Shown: positions 32,754 through 42,062 of the stretch, piece by piece | Numbering within the stretch: the stretch's first letter is position 1 | How the letters are laid out: each line of letters opens with the position of its first letter | DNA from: Alphaproteobacteria bacterium | GTDB taxonomy: Bacteria > Pseudomonadota > Alphaproteobacteria > Caulobacterales > Aquidulcibacteraceae | NCBI GenBank assembly: GCA_016124655.1 | Contig: WGNI01000001.1 | Span: forward strand, 62,001 to 126,000 | Direction: 5' to 3' | DNA length: 64,000 nucleotides | Translations under genes and position numbers: made by a program | The notes under the pieces: generated by a model | The model's database searches: none | Told to the model about the DNA's origin: nothing | Seen by the model: only the letters and a program-made list of their open reading frames with translations

Positions 32754-33766
32754 GCGTGCGCGCGGCGCTGGGCCATCGCGTCGGCCATGCGCAGCGCAGC
32801 GATGAAGCTGTCCGTGCGGGCGACGCCTTGGCCGGCAATGTCGAAGCCGGTGCCGTGATCGGGCGATGTGCGCACGATCGGCAGGCCCAGCGTGACATTC
32901 ACCGCGCCCCAGAAATCGAGCGTCTTGATCGGGATCAGCGCCTGGTCGTGATACATGGCGATCGCTGCGTCATAGGTTGCGCGCGCGGCGTCATGAAAGA
33001 GCGTGTCGGCGGAGCGCGCATCGGAGACGTTCACGCCTTCGGCGCGCAGCGCGGCGGCCGCGGGATTGATGATTCTTTCTTCCTCGCGGCCGATCGCGCC
33101 GGTTTCGCCGGCATGCGGATTCAATCCCGCCAGGGCGATGCGCGGCGCAGCAAGGCCAAAATCGCGCGCCATCGCTTCGGCGACCACGCGCGTGACGTTC
33201 ATCACGCGTTCGCGCGTGATGAGCGGGGCTACGGCAGACAGAGGTTCATGAATCGTGGCGAGCGCAACTTTCAGCGCATCGCACGCCAGCATCATCACCG
33301 GGCCGCGCGCATCCGGCCATGGCGCGTCTTTGCACAAATGGGCGATGAATTCGGTGTGGCCGGGAAATCCAAATCCCGCAGCCTGCAGCGGCGCCTTGGC
33401 GATTGGCAGCGTGACAAGGGCGCGGGCTTCGCCGCGCAGGCAGGCGGTTGCGCCAGTCTCAATCGCGGCGATGATCGCGGTCGCATTGGCCGGATCCGGC
33501 ACGCCGGGCGTTTCCACGCGCGCCAGAGGCATCGGCAGGATATCGAGCGCGTCTGCGCTCAGCTGTGCGGCAGTGATCCGATCGACAAGAAGAACGCGCG
33601 CGTCGTCAAATCCGATGCGCGTCGCCGCGCGGCGATATGCGTCCGGATCGCCCAGCAGCACGAAACGCGGCGCCTCTTTGGCTTGTGCGCGCGTGCGCGC
33701 GACAATCTCCAACCCGACGCCCGCTGGATCGCCCATCGAGACGACGAGGGGCGGGCCTTGCGTCAT
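32750..33766 (-). CDS. pdxA: 4-hydroxythreonine-4-phosphate dehydrogenase
   Basis: 338 aa. PdxA oxidises 4-phosphohydroxy-L-threonine in the DXP-dependent pyridoxal phosphate pathway. Marks: VVSMGDPAGVGLEIVART (about 6-23), FPGHTEFIAHLCK with a metal-ligand His (about 137-149), LNPHAGETGAIGREE (about 212-226) and AMYHDQALIPIKTLDF (about 272-287) with another metal His. Start and stop overlap surA and rsmA by 4 bp each, so the three are translated in tandem. Confidence 0.96.
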   Translation of the reverse strand: MTQGPPLVVSMGDPAGVGLEIVARTRAQAKEAPRFVLLGDPDAYRRAATRIGFDDARVLLVDRITAAQLSADALDILPMPLARVETPGVPDPANATAIIAAIETGATACLRGEARALVTLPIAKAPLQAAGFGFPGHTEFIAHLCKDAPWPDARGPVMMLACDALKVALATIHEPLSAVAPLITRERVMNVTRVVAEAMARDFGLAAPRIALAGLNPHAGETGAIGREEERIINPAAAALRAEGVNVSDARSADTLFHDAARATYDAAIAMYHDQALIPIKTLDFWGAVNVTLGLPIVRTSPDHGTGFDIAGQGVARTDSFIAALRMADAMAQRRAHA

Positions 33767-34989
33767 CGCGTGATGATGGTCGCTTCGCGCCGCAAATTGC
33801 GCAGATAGCGATTGGAGAGCATCGCCAATTCCTGCTCGTAGAGGCGATCCTCGATTTCATCGCGATCCGGCACGCCGCCGCCGCCGGTCGCGCGCGCGCA
33901 CACAACAAACGCCTGTACGAGATCGCCGGATTCGGTCGTTGGCGACGCTTGCCCGACAGGCACGTTGGCGATTTGCGCGCTCACGGTTTCGGACAAATCC
34001 GCCTGCAGCGCTTCGCCGAGATCGGCAACCTGCGCTTCAGGCGCGGCGGCCAAAGCGCCGGCCAAGTCATCGCAGGATGCAATGCGCGCGCGCGCACGTT
34101 CAAATGCGGCGCGGCTCGACGCCGGCGCGCTGATCTGGCGCAGCGAGACCCGGGTGGTCGTGGCGGGATCGACGCCTTCGCGGCGATCGCGCAGCGCTAG
34201 AATGTAGATGCCGTCTTCGGACCGGATCGGGCGCGACACTTGTCCGGGCTGGAGGCTGGCGACGACCGATTCAAGCTCTGGCCGCATTTCGCCGGCGCCG
34301 ACCCAGCCCAGATCGCCGCCCGCAGCGGCTGACGGCGCAGAAGAGAACTGACGCGCGACGAGCGGGAACGGCGCGCCGCGCTGCATTTCCTGCAACAGGC
34401 GCAAGCCGAATTGCTCGGCCTGATCCTTTTCTTCCTGGCTGCCGGCGCCGAGGAAGATTTCGGAAACCTGATACTGCGCGCGGGTGGCGCTTTGGGCGAT
34501 GCGCTGCTGGGTTTCGCGGATTTGTACGTCGGAGATCCGCACGCGCGAGCCGTAACGGCCGCCGATTAGCCGCCGCCACGCGATGTCGGCGCGGATCTGG
34601 TTGCGCAGCGTGGTCACCGACACGCCGGAATCCGCCAAGCCGCGCGCGAGCGCTTCAGCGCTGGAATTGTTCTGCCGCGCGATGGCGGAGAGCTGCTCAT
34701 CGACCTGGTCGTCGGGCACCTCGATCTCGAATTCCTTGGCCTCCTGCATTTGCAGGCGCTCATCGACGAGATCGCGCAAAGCCTGCGCTGAGGCCTGCTG
34801 CAGCGATTCCTGCGTCGGCTGGATGCCGGAGGAGATCAAGATCAGCAGCGCACGCTGGCGCACGTCATAGGTGGAGACGACCTCGTCATTCACCACCGCG
34901 GCGACCGCCTCGGCCATCTGGGCGTGCGCCGGCGCGGGGGCGTGCGCCGCCAGAGCGACCGCCATGGCCAATCCGCAAGTCCACTTCAT
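33763..34989 (-). CDS. surA: Periplasmic chaperone/peptidyl-prolyl isomerase SurA
   Basis: 408 aa with a signal peptide ending PAPAHA. The SurA N-terminal domain begins AEAVAAVVNDEVVSTYDVRQ, followed by a single parvulin domain (YQVSEIFLGA through GDLGWVGAGEM, about 165-265) and a C-terminal helix. E. coli SurA has two parvulin domains, so this is the shorter alphaproteobacterial form. It escorts outer-membrane proteins, including LptD, across the periplasm. The ATG giving MKWTCGLAMAVAL was chosen for its GGAG nine bases upstream; an ATG two codons earlier and a TTG further up are less well spaced. Confidence 0.92.
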   Translation of the reverse strand: MKWTCGLAMAVALAAHAPAPAHAQMAEAVAAVVNDEVVSTYDVRQRALLILISSGIQPTQESLQQASAQALRDLVDERLQMQEAKEFEIEVPDDQVDEQLSAIARQNNSSAEALARGLADSGVSVTTLRNQIRADIAWRRLIGGRYGSRVRISDVQIRETQQRIAQSATRAQYQVSEIFLGAGSQEEKDQAEQFGLRLLQEMQRGAPFPLVARQFSSAPSAAAGGDLGWVGAGEMRPELESVVASLQPGQVSRPIRSEDGIYILALRDRREGVDPATTTRVSLRQISAPASSRAAFERARARIASCDDLAGALAAAPEAQVADLGEALQADLSETVSAQIANVPVGQASPTTESGDLVQAFVVCARATGGGGVPDRDEIEDRLYEQELAMLSNRYLRNLRREATIITR

Positions 34990-35018
34990 CGGCATAGTCT
35001 CCAAGCCGGCAGGGCCGC

Positions 35019-37250
35019 TTAATCGCCGCCGCCGAAAACGCCAAGGGACGTCAGACCGATGCGGATCTGAAAGCCTTCATTGGGGCCCAGGCGCCGGTCA
35101 AACGTTTCCGACCGCGTGTAGGCGAGCTCCAGGAAGGTGCAATCATCCCGGTAGATCGCCCTGAGGTCCTGGCTCAGGTTTATGTCCGAATCGAGGTCGC
35201 GGCGAATCCCGTACTGCACTTGCCAGCCGCGCACGAGATCGGCGCCGACAGTAGTATAGATTTCGCGCGCCGGCGCGCCGGGATTGAGGCCGCGATCGAT
35301 CGAATAATAGCGCGCTTGGCCGAACACACGCCAAACCGCCGCGCGCACGGAGGCGTCGGTGCGCTGCAGCTCCAGAGATTCATCCTCCAGTCGGAAGCGG
35401 ACTTGCGCGCCGAAATTGCGCCCGAGATCGACTTCCGCAGCGCCGACCCAATCGGATGCGCGCCCGCTGAGATTGGTGTCGGGGTTGAAGGCGGGCTCGT
35501 CTTCGTCGCGCCAGCGCCGGCCGATCAGCGCGCTGGCGGCATTGCCGTTGGCCGCGCGCGCGGCGGCGCGCACGCCGAGGGCGATCCGGCCGCCCGGCTC
35601 CCAGAGATCGTAATTCGGCGCAGCGTTGGGCCGGAAGAGGTTGGAATCGTCGAGCTCGAAGCCGAGGCTGTCCTCGTTGGGGATGCGCGGATCGTTGGCG
35701 CCGCCGTCCGTGCCGATCGCGCCCATCGCGACCGGCTCGACAAGGACATCGACGTTGCGGCCGGGCCGGATGAAGGGCCAGCTTAGTTCGACGCCCGCCA
35801 GGCCAAGTCCGCGGGTGATTGTTTCGTCGCCTGAAGCGTCGTCGACGCGGTAGGCGTCGCCGCGCGCCTGGGCGAAGGGGCTGACGACCCAGCCCGGCCC
35901 GAACACCGTGTCGGCGCGCCAATCGAAGCCTGCCGTGGCGCGGGCGCTGTCATTGCCTTCGGTGCGATGCAGGACGGCGGTCGAGGCCTGCAGCTTCAGC
36001 TGGCCGTCCAGAATGGGATCGCGATAGACGCGCTCGGCGGCGGCGACCGGCAGGATCACCGGCAGCAGCGTGGTGTCATCGCTTTCGCGCAGGCCCTGGA
36101 ACGACACGACAGCCGCGGAGGCGAACGAGCGCGCGTCCTGGCCTTCGGTGTAGAGCTGGGAGATCAGCCGCGTATTGGTGCCGAGATACGGGCCGCGGCG
36201 TTCGCCGGCCCCGTCGATGTCGTAGCGGCGCAGATACAGATCATCGGACGCGCGTTCGGCGCCGAAACCCCATTGCCAGTAATCGTTGATGCGGAAACGG
36301 CCGAAGCCGAAAATGTGCGCGCGCGTGCTTTCGGGCCCGAAGGTTTCGCCGTCGCCGTCGAAATCCTGTTCGTGGGTTATGGTGCCTTCAAGCTGCAGAT
36401 CGCCGGACCAGAAGCGCTTGCGGTATTCCGCGCCCAGAAGCGGGTGCACGCGCGAATGCACCTGGCCGGTGAGCGTCAAGTCCTGGTAGGGCGAGATCGC
36501 CCAATGGTAGGGCTGCTCGTAATAGGTGCCGAGGCGCCGGTTGCGGCCGAGATCGGGGATCAATAGGCCCGAGCGCGGTCCCGCCGATGGATCGGGATGC
36601 GAGAAATAGGGCAGGTAGAGCACCGGCACGCCCGACACGTTGAGCGTGACGTCCCGGTACGAGATCATCTTGGTGTCGGTGTTTTGCACTGCGCTGCGGG
36701 CGCGCAACGCCCAGGTCGGCGGGCGGGAGCCGTCCACGCAGATCGGGCAGCTGGTGTAGATCACATTGGAGAGCGCGCTTTCGCCTTCCGAGCGGCGCAC
36801 CGCGGTGCGCGCGGCGACGGTGCCGACGCCGCCAAGGCGGGCGCGCAATTCAGTCGCAACGCCGAGCGTCAGCGCCTCATCGACCTGCATTTCCTCGGCG
36901 GTGGTGATGTCGCCGCTCGGCTCGACCATCTCCACGCCGCCGATGGCGCGGATGTCGCCAGTGTCGAGATTGTAGATAATGCGGTCGGCGCGCATCGTGC
37001 GGCCCTGATAGCGGACCTGCACATCGCCTTCGGCGGTGATCGTGTTGGCGTTTTCGTCGTTGGTGAGCTGATCGGCCTCAAGCAGGACGACGTCTTCTTC
37101 CTGGCCCTGCGCGGCAGGCGGCGCCTCCGCCGGCGCCTGCGCATAGGCGGCCGTCGCGGTCGTGGTGGCGGCCAGCACGGCGGCGAGCGTGGCCCAGCCT
37201 TTCGGCTGACGCTCGGCGTGCCGCGCGGAACTGACCTCCCCACGGACCAT
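35019..37250 (-). CDS. lptD: LPS-assembly outer-membrane protein LptD
   Basis: 743 aa. A signal peptide (…TTTATAAYAQA) is followed by an N-terminal beta-jellyroll/OstA domain (VVLLEADQLTNDENANTITA, VQVRYQGRTMRADRIIYNLD) and a large C-terminal barrel (about 210-743) full of alternating strands. A cysteine pair SCPIC near residue 190 and a late cysteine in RDDCTFLELAY are candidates for the disulfides LptD needs; the adjacent Cys-Cys near the E. coli C terminus is a single Cys here. It inserts LPS into the outer leaflet. The ATG giving MVRGEVSSARHAERQ was chosen because earlier in-frame residues overlap lptG antisense-like sequence. Confidence 0.94.
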   Translation of the reverse strand: MVRGEVSSARHAERQPKGWATLAAVLAATTTATAAYAQAPAEAPPAAQGQEEDVVLLEADQLTNDENANTITAEGDVQVRYQGRTMRADRIIYNLDTGDIRAIGGVEMVEPSGDITTAEEMQVDEALTLGVATELRARLGGVGTVAARTAVRRSEGESALSNVIYTSCPICVDGSRPPTWALRARSAVQNTDTKMISYRDVTLNVSGVPVLYLPYFSHPDPSAGPRSGLLIPDLGRNRRLGTYYEQPYHWAISPYQDLTLTGQVHSRVHPLLGAEYRKRFWSGDLQLEGTITHEQDFDGDGETFGPESTRAHIFGFGRFRINDYWQWGFGAERASDDLYLRRYDIDGAGERRGPYLGTNTRLISQLYTEGQDARSFASAAVVSFQGLRESDDTTLLPVILPVAAAERVYRDPILDGQLKLQASTAVLHRTEGNDSARATAGFDWRADTVFGPGWVVSPFAQARGDAYRVDDASGDETITRGLGLAGVELSWPFIRPGRNVDVLVEPVAMGAIGTDGGANDPRIPNEDSLGFELDDSNLFRPNAAPNYDLWEPGGRIALGVRAAARAANGNAASALIGRRWRDEDEPAFNPDTNLSGRASDWVGAAEVDLGRNFGAQVRFRLEDESLELQRTDASVRAAVWRVFGQARYYSIDRGLNPGAPAREIYTTVGADLVRGWQVQYGIRRDLDSDINLSQDLRAIYRDDCTFLELAYTRSETFDRRLGPNEGFQIRIGLTSLGVFGGGD

Positions 37251-37335
37251 GCGCGACCCTCTTCGCACTTCCCCGTCCCGTCCTAGGCGTGTCCGGCAGG
37301 GCCGTCCAGCGCCGCAAGGCTTGAGCCTGTGGAGG

Positions 37336-38439
37336 TTAGCCGTCCTCCATGAAGGCCACCATCGCCAGCGCTGCGAAAAGTCCCGACAGCGGCGCACTCC
37401 AGGCCGCGACCGCGGGCGGAACCGCCTGGGTGACCGCAAAAGCGGCCGCCAGCTGGCTCAAAAAATACAGGAGCAGGCCAAGCGCCACGCCCGCTGCGCT
37501 CCAGGCCGCGACGCCGCCCATGCGGTGCAGGCGCAGTGAGAACGCCGCGCCCAGCGCGGCCATCGCCGCGAGCATCACGGGATAGGCGAGAAGCGTCTGG
37601 AATTTGATCTCATAGCGCACGGGCGTCAGGCCCGCCGCGCGCGCTTCGGCGATGAAGGGCGGCAGCTGCAGAAACGACAGCGAAACCGGATTGACGAAGC
37701 GGTTGAGCAGTTCGGACGGATTGAGCGTGGTGGGGATGGCGAGCTTGTCTTCGCGCAGCGGGGCTTCGCCGGCGGCGACCTCGACCAAATTACTCAATTG
37801 CCAGAAGCCGGGTTTCAGATCGGCGATCTCGGCGCGGATGCGGCGGGCAAAGCGCAGATCGGCGCCGTCATAGTCGTAGAAGAAGAAGGTCGCGCGCGTC
37901 AGCCGCGCGGTCTTCAGGTCCAATTCGTCGGCCTGAATCACGACCTGGCCGTTTTCATCGCCCTGGCGCAGCCAGACGCCGTTGCGGAGCGTGGGCGGTT
38001 GCGGGGTTTCGGAGAGCAGCTGCGCTTCGGCGGCTTCGTATTCGTCGTAGAGGCGCGCGCCCAGCGGATTGAGCCCGAGGATCACGACAATGCCCAGCAG
38101 CAGCGCGCCCAGGACGCTCGGCGCCAGGAAGCGCCAGGCTGAGACGCCGGAGGCGCGCATCGCGGTGAGTTCGCTGGTGCGGTTCATGCGGATGACGCTG
38201 ATCATGACGCCGGCCAGCACAACGAAAGGCAGCGTCTGCTCGATCAGAAGCGGCGTTTTCATCAGCGTCAGGCGCATCGCGGCCCAAAGCGGAAGTTCGA
38301 TGCGTGAGCCGAGCGTGCGCATCTGCTCGACCAGATCGACCAGCAGGATCGACGCCAGCACGGCGCCCAGCGCCACCGCCAGTCCGAACGCCGAACCGCG
38401 AAACAGATAGCCGCCCAGTTGCGTGAACAGAAACCGCAC
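37336..38439 (-). CDS. lptG: LPS export ABC transporter permease LptG
   Basis: 367 aa, six transmembrane segments in the YjgP/YjgQ pattern (three before and three after a periplasmic jellyroll of about 160 residues). Marks are LLVDLVEQMRTLGSR near residue 35, RTSELTAMRASGVSAWRF (about 87-104, the LptB-coupling helix) and RMGGVAAWSAAGVALGLLLY near the end. With LptF and the ATPase LptB it extracts LPS from the inner membrane. It follows lptF by 5 bp. Confidence 0.94.
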   Translation of the reverse strand: MRFLFTQLGGYLFRGSAFGLAVALGAVLASILLVDLVEQMRTLGSRIELPLWAAMRLTLMKTPLLIEQTLPFVVLAGVMISVIRMNRTSELTAMRASGVSAWRFLAPSVLGALLLGIVVILGLNPLGARLYDEYEAAEAQLLSETPQPPTLRNGVWLRQGDENGQVVIQADELDLKTARLTRATFFFYDYDGADLRFARRIRAEIADLKPGFWQLSNLVEVAAGEAPLREDKLAIPTTLNPSELLNRFVNPVSLSFLQLPPFIAEARAAGLTPVRYEIKFQTLLAYPVMLAAMAALGAAFSLRLHRMGGVAAWSAAGVALGLLLYFLSQLAAAFAVTQAVPPAVAAWSAPLSGLFAALAMVAFMEDG

Positions 38440-38444
38440 CGCGT

Positions 38445-39572
38445 CTACTCCGCCGGCTGCATCGACACGCCCATCGCGCGCTTGGGCGGACGGCGCGGGT
38501 GCGCGGACATCAGGGCCCAGCCGGCCGCGATCATCACCAGAACAGGCAGCGCATATTGCAGCGGATTGAGTTCCGGATCATCGATCGCGGAGGACTGAAC
38601 GCCCAGCGCCAGGACGCGGACGATCACCGCCAGGATCGCGGCTGCGCCCAATCTGCGCAGATAACCGCGGCGGCTGAAATCGCCGCCGAGGAGTGCTGCC
38701 ATCGCGATCAGCGCCAAGGCTGGGTTCAACAGCGGCGCCGACAGCCGGCCATGACCTTCGGCGAGGAAGCGATCGATATTTCTTTGATCGAAAAAGTTGG
38801 TGAGATCGGGAAAGAACAATTCGCTCAAGAACCGGTCGGACGGTTTCAGAATGAACTCATCCGTGGCGGTGAAGAATTCGCCGAGCTGCACGACGTACTG
38901 ATCGAAATCGAGCACTTCGAGGCGGCCATCGTCACGCTGGCGCTGGATTTGGCCCGCGCGCATGACCATCGCCGGTTTGCCGTCGATCATGGCGATGGCG
39001 CCTTCGCGCGCGGTGTAGGTCAAAGGCTCGCGCGGGCGGGCGTCATGGATCATCACGTCGCGCATTTCGCCGCGCGCGCCGCGCGAGCGCGCATAGAGCG
39101 TGAGGTTGTCGGCGGGAAAGGTGAAGGCGCCTTCGCGCACCAAGGACGAGGCGACGTCGGCGCGCACCGCGTGGATAGTCTCGCGCATTTCGCGATAGCT
39201 GGCCGGCTGGATCAATGTCGTGACGCACAGGTGCAACAGCGCGGCGAGCACGGAGAGGATGAAAATCGGTTTCGCCAGCCGCGTCGGCGAGACGCCGGCG
39301 GCATAGGCCACCACGGTCTCGCTTTCGGTGTGCATGCGGTTGATGGCGTAGGCGACGGCGAAGAACACCGCGAGCGGCAGGATCATCGAGATCAGCTGCG
39401 GGATGGTCAGCAGCGTCACCCAGGCGAAGGCGAGCCCGGACTGGCGGTTGTTGACGATGATATCGAGCTGGCTGAGGCCCTGCGTGAGGATGGCGACGGC
39501 CGACAGCGCGCCCAGCACGGCCAGGAGCGGGCCCAGCGCCTGGCGAAAGACATAAGCCTCCAGCTTGTTCAT
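38445..39572 (-). CDS. lptF: LPS export ABC transporter permease LptF
   Basis: 375 aa with the same six-helix plus periplasmic jellyroll layout as LptG. The coupling-helix region reads RMHTESETVVAYAAGVSPTR (about 90-109). The N terminus KLEAYVFRQALGPLL and segment LSQLDIIVNNRQSGLAF are typical of LptF. First gene of the minus-strand envelope operon; it diverges from pepA across about 143 bp, which should hold the operon promoter. The lptF/pepA divergence is conserved in many proteobacteria. Confidence 0.93.
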   Translation of the reverse strand: MNKLEAYVFRQALGPLLAVLGALSAVAILTQGLSQLDIIVNNRQSGLAFAWVTLLTIPQLISMILPLAVFFAVAYAINRMHTESETVVAYAAGVSPTRLAKPIFILSVLAALLHLCVTTLIQPASYREMRETIHAVRADVASSLVREGAFTFPADNLTLYARSRGARGEMRDVMIHDARPREPLTYTAREGAIAMIDGKPAMVMRAGQIQRQRDDGRLEVLDFDQYVVQLGEFFTATDEFILKPSDRFLSELFFPDLTNFFDQRNIDRFLAEGHGRLSAPLLNPALALIAMAALLGGDFSRRGYLRRLGAAAILAVIVRVLALGVQSSAIDDPELNPLQYALPVLVMIAAGWALMSAHPRRPPKRAMGVSMQPAE

Positions 39573-39715
39573 GCGCGGCTCCGGCGCGGACTGCGCCGTT
39601 TGCGCCGCGCGCCCAGGCGCGGCTTCCCAAAATCAAGGCGCATGAGCTACCACGGCGTTTGAACCCAGTGAAAGAGGGCGCGCGGGGCATTCCTGCGCCG
39701 AAGCGAGGTCATTTT

Positions 39716-41209
39716 ATGGACATCAAGTTCGCCGCCGAGGGACGGGGCGACGCCATCGCAGTGATGGCGGCGGATAAGGCGCAATTGCTGGCGTCCGGGC
39801 AGGCGCTCGACGCCAAGACCAATGGGGCGATCGCCAAGGCGATGCAGACCGCGCGCTTCACCGGCGCATCCGGGCAGATGCTGGAGATTTTCAGCCCCGT
39901 GGGCGTAGACGCCGCGCGCATCCTGGTGATCGGCGTCGGCGATCTGGAGCGCGCCGAAGGCGCTGCGGCGGAGAAATTCGGGGCCGCGGCGGCACGCAAG
40001 GTCAATGGCTCCGGCGGAGAGAAGCTGGTCCTGCATTCGGAGACCTTGACGCATCTGACCGCGGCGGAGGCGGCCGCGCGGGCCGCGATCGGCGCGCGGC
40101 TGGGAGTGTATCGCTTCGACGCCTATCGCACCAAGCTGAAGCCGGAGCAGAAGCCGAGCCTGCAGGAGATCACCGTCGTGCTCGACGGGCCGGCGGCGGC
40201 GCGCTCGCGCTATGAAAAAGAGTCCACGCTGGTTGAGGCAGTGCATTTCGCGCGCGATCTCGTGGCGGAGCCGCCGAACGTGCTCTACCCGGCCGAATTC
40301 GCGCGGCGCCTCAAAGAGCTCGAGCGCTTCGGGCTGGAGGTCAGCGTTCTGGGCGAGGCCGAGATGGAGAAACTCGGCATGCACGCGCTCCTGGGCGTGG
40401 GTCGGGGCAGCGCGCGCGAGAGCCAGCTGGTGGTGATGCGCTGGAAGGGCCTCAGGAACGCCAACGCGCAGCCGATCGCGCTCGTGGGCAAGGGCGTCAC
40501 GTTCGACACCGGCGGCATCTCCTTAAAGCCCGGTCCGGGCATGGAGGAGATGAAGGGCGATATGGGCGGCGCCGCGGCCGTGTCGGGCGCGATGATGGCG
40601 ATCGCCGCGCGCAAGGCCAAAGCGAACGTCGTGGGCGTCGTAGGCTTGGTGGAGAACATGCCCGACGGCGACGCCCAGCGGCCCGGCGACATCGTCAAGA
40701 CCATGTCGGGGCAGACCATCGAAATCCAGAACACCGATGCGGAGGGCCGGCTGCTCTTGGCGGACGCGGTCTGGTACGCGCAGGATCAGCACAATCCCAC
40801 GACCGTCATTGATCTGGCGACGCTGACCGGCGCGGTGATCGTCTCGCTCGGCCACGAATATGCGGGCCTGTTCGCCAATGATGACGACCTCGCCGGCGCG
40901 ATCGTGGCGGCGGGCCAGGCCGAGGGCGAGCCGGTGTGGCGGCTGCCGCTGGGGCCGGCCTACGACAAGATGATCGACAGCCCGTTCGCGGACATGAAGA
41001 ACATCGCCGGCAAGCCGGCTGCGGGCTCCATCATCGGCGCCAGCTTCATCAAGCGGTTCATCAAGGACGGCGTGAAATGGGCGCACCTCGATATCGCCGG
41101 GACCGCCTGGAAGCCTGGGCCCTACGATGATCCGCTGCACCCCAGCTGGGCGACGGGCTATGGCGTGCGGTTGCTCAACCGTTTGATTGCGCACAAGTTT
41201 GAGGACTGA
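39716..41209 (+). CDS. pepA: Leucyl aminopeptidase (M17)
   Basis: 497 aa. The C-terminal catalytic domain has GKGVTFDTGGISLKPGPGM (about 260-278), a metal-ligand Lys/Asp set, and the hallmark NTDAEGRLLLADAV (about 338-351) with the second metal-site residues. The di-metal exopeptidase removes N-terminal residues from peptides. The ATG giving MDIKFAAEGRGD was used; the region before it has no family similarity. Oddly, its TGA is followed in the same frame, one codon later, by the sequence of HolC (see the findings). Confidence 0.95.
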   Translation: MDIKFAAEGRGDAIAVMAADKAQLLASGQALDAKTNGAIAKAMQTARFTGASGQMLEIFSPVGVDAARILVIGVGDLERAEGAAAEKFGAAAARKVNGSGGEKLVLHSETLTHLTAAEAAARAAIGARLGVYRFDAYRTKLKPEQKPSLQEITVVLDGPAAARSRYEKESTLVEAVHFARDLVAEPPNVLYPAEFARRLKELERFGLEVSVLGEAEMEKLGMHALLGVGRGSARESQLVVMRWKGLRNANAQPIALVGKGVTFDTGGISLKPGPGMEEMKGDMGGAAAVSGAMMAIAARKAKANVVGVVGLVENMPDGDAQRPGDIVKTMSGQTIEIQNTDAEGRLLLADAVWYAQDQHNPTTVIDLATLTGAVIVSLGHEYAGLFANDDDLAGAIVAAGQAEGEPVWRLPLGPAYDKMIDSPFADMKNIAGKPAAGSIIGASFIKRFIKDGVKWAHLDIAGTAWKPGPYDDPLHPSWATGYGVRLLNRLIAHKFED

Positions 41210-41212
41210 GCG

Positions 41213-41650
41213 CTGGCTGAACTCTGGTTCTACCATCTGGAAAACTCCGAGCTGGAGCAGGCGCTGCCGCCGCTCTTGGAGAAATGCGTGTCGCGCGGCT
41301 GGCGGGCGCTGGTGCGCGGGACCGCGCCGGAGCGGCTCGATGCGCTCGACGAGGCGCTGTGGACCTACCGGGACGACGCCTTCCTGCCGCATGGCCGCGA
41401 CGGCGCGCGCCAGCCGGTGCTGTTGACCCAAGCCGACGGCAATCCCAATGACGCCAAGGCGTTGTTCGCCATCGACGGGGCCGAACCGGGGGACCCGGCG
41501 CTGTTCGAGCGGGTGTGCGTCTTGTTTGACGGGCGCGACGAGGCCGCCGTCGCGCAGGCGCGGGCGCGCTGGAAAAAAGCCAAAGACGACGGGTATGCGG
41601 TGTCCTATTGGCGCGAGGTCGCGCGCGGAAAATGGGAGAAGAAGGCATGA
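41213..41650 (+). CDS. holC: DNA polymerase III subunit chi, apparent CTG start
   Basis: 145 aa if initiated at CTG 41213. HolC-like blocks are ELWFYHLENSELEQALPPLL at the N terminus, CVSRGWRALVRG, and TYRDDAFLPHGRDG around residue 60, with VCVLFDGRDEAAVAQARARW near residue 105. Chi links the clamp loader to SSB through psi. No ATG, GTG or TTG precedes the conserved N terminus; the first TTG (41276) would remove the first 21 residues. A GAGG at 41201-41204 is well placed for the CTG. Since the frame equals that of pepA and only TGA-GCG separates them, read-through is an alternative. The stop overlaps the next ATG (ATGA). Confidence 0.82.
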   Translation: MAELWFYHLENSELEQALPPLLEKCVSRGWRALVRGTAPERLDALDEALWTYRDDAFLPHGRDGARQPVLLTQADGNPNDAKALFAIDGAEPGDPALFERVCVLFDGRDEAAVAQARARWKKAKDDGYAVSYWREVARGKWEKKA

Positions 41651-41982
41651 AGGCGCTGGCTTTGGCGCTCGCGCTTATGGGCCTTGGGGCCTGCGCGGCG
41701 GGCGAACCGGAAACCCTCGGCGGGCCGGTTGGCGTGGCCGGCGATGACGTGGCGCCGGCGCCGGTGACGCCCAATCCGGCCACGGCGGACGAAGATTCCT
41801 GCGGCATGGCCGCGTTCGCGAGCCTGATCGGCGAGCCGGCCGCAGAGATCGACCGCAACGCGCTGCCGCCGCGGTCGCGGGTGATCACGCCGGAGATGAT
41901 GGTGACGCAGGATTATGCGCCCAGGCGGCTCAACATCCACGTCTCTTCTGAAGGACGGGTCTCCAGTCTGCGCTGCGGCTAG
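41647..41982 (+). CDS. I78-family peptidase inhibitor lipoprotein
   Basis: 111 aa. The signal sequence MKALALALALMGLGACAAG has a lipobox (LGAC, Cys16), so it is probably lipid-anchored. The C-terminal 60 residues match the inhibitor I78 family: CGMAAFASLIGEPAAEID, then LPPRSRVITPEMMVTQDYAP and the closing RLNIHVSSEGRVSSLRCG with a matching Cys. I78 proteins inhibit serine proteases of the subtilisin/chymotrypsin type. It overlaps holC by 4 bp, so pepA-holC-this gene form an operon. Confidence 0.85.
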   Translation: MKALALALALMGLGACAAGEPETLGGPVGVAGDDVAPAPVTPNPATADEDSCGMAAFASLIGEPAAEIDRNALPPRSRVITPEMMVTQDYAPRRLNIHVSSEGRVSSLRCG

Positions 41983-42006
41983 CGCACCTAGAAAGTGTCG
42001 CATGAG

Positions 42007-42030
42007 GCCGCTATAGAGCGGCTCCCTTTT
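42007..42030 (+). terminator. Probable terminator after the pepA-holC-I78 operon
   Basis: Stem gccgct / agcggc with an ATAG loop, flanked by a G-U pair and followed by CCCTTTT. Short but well placed, 24 bp after the I78 stop and before the ndk ribosome-binding site. Confidence 0.5.
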
Positions 42031-42062
42031 GCTTGCCGCAGATTTTTCGGAGCCCGCTGGCC

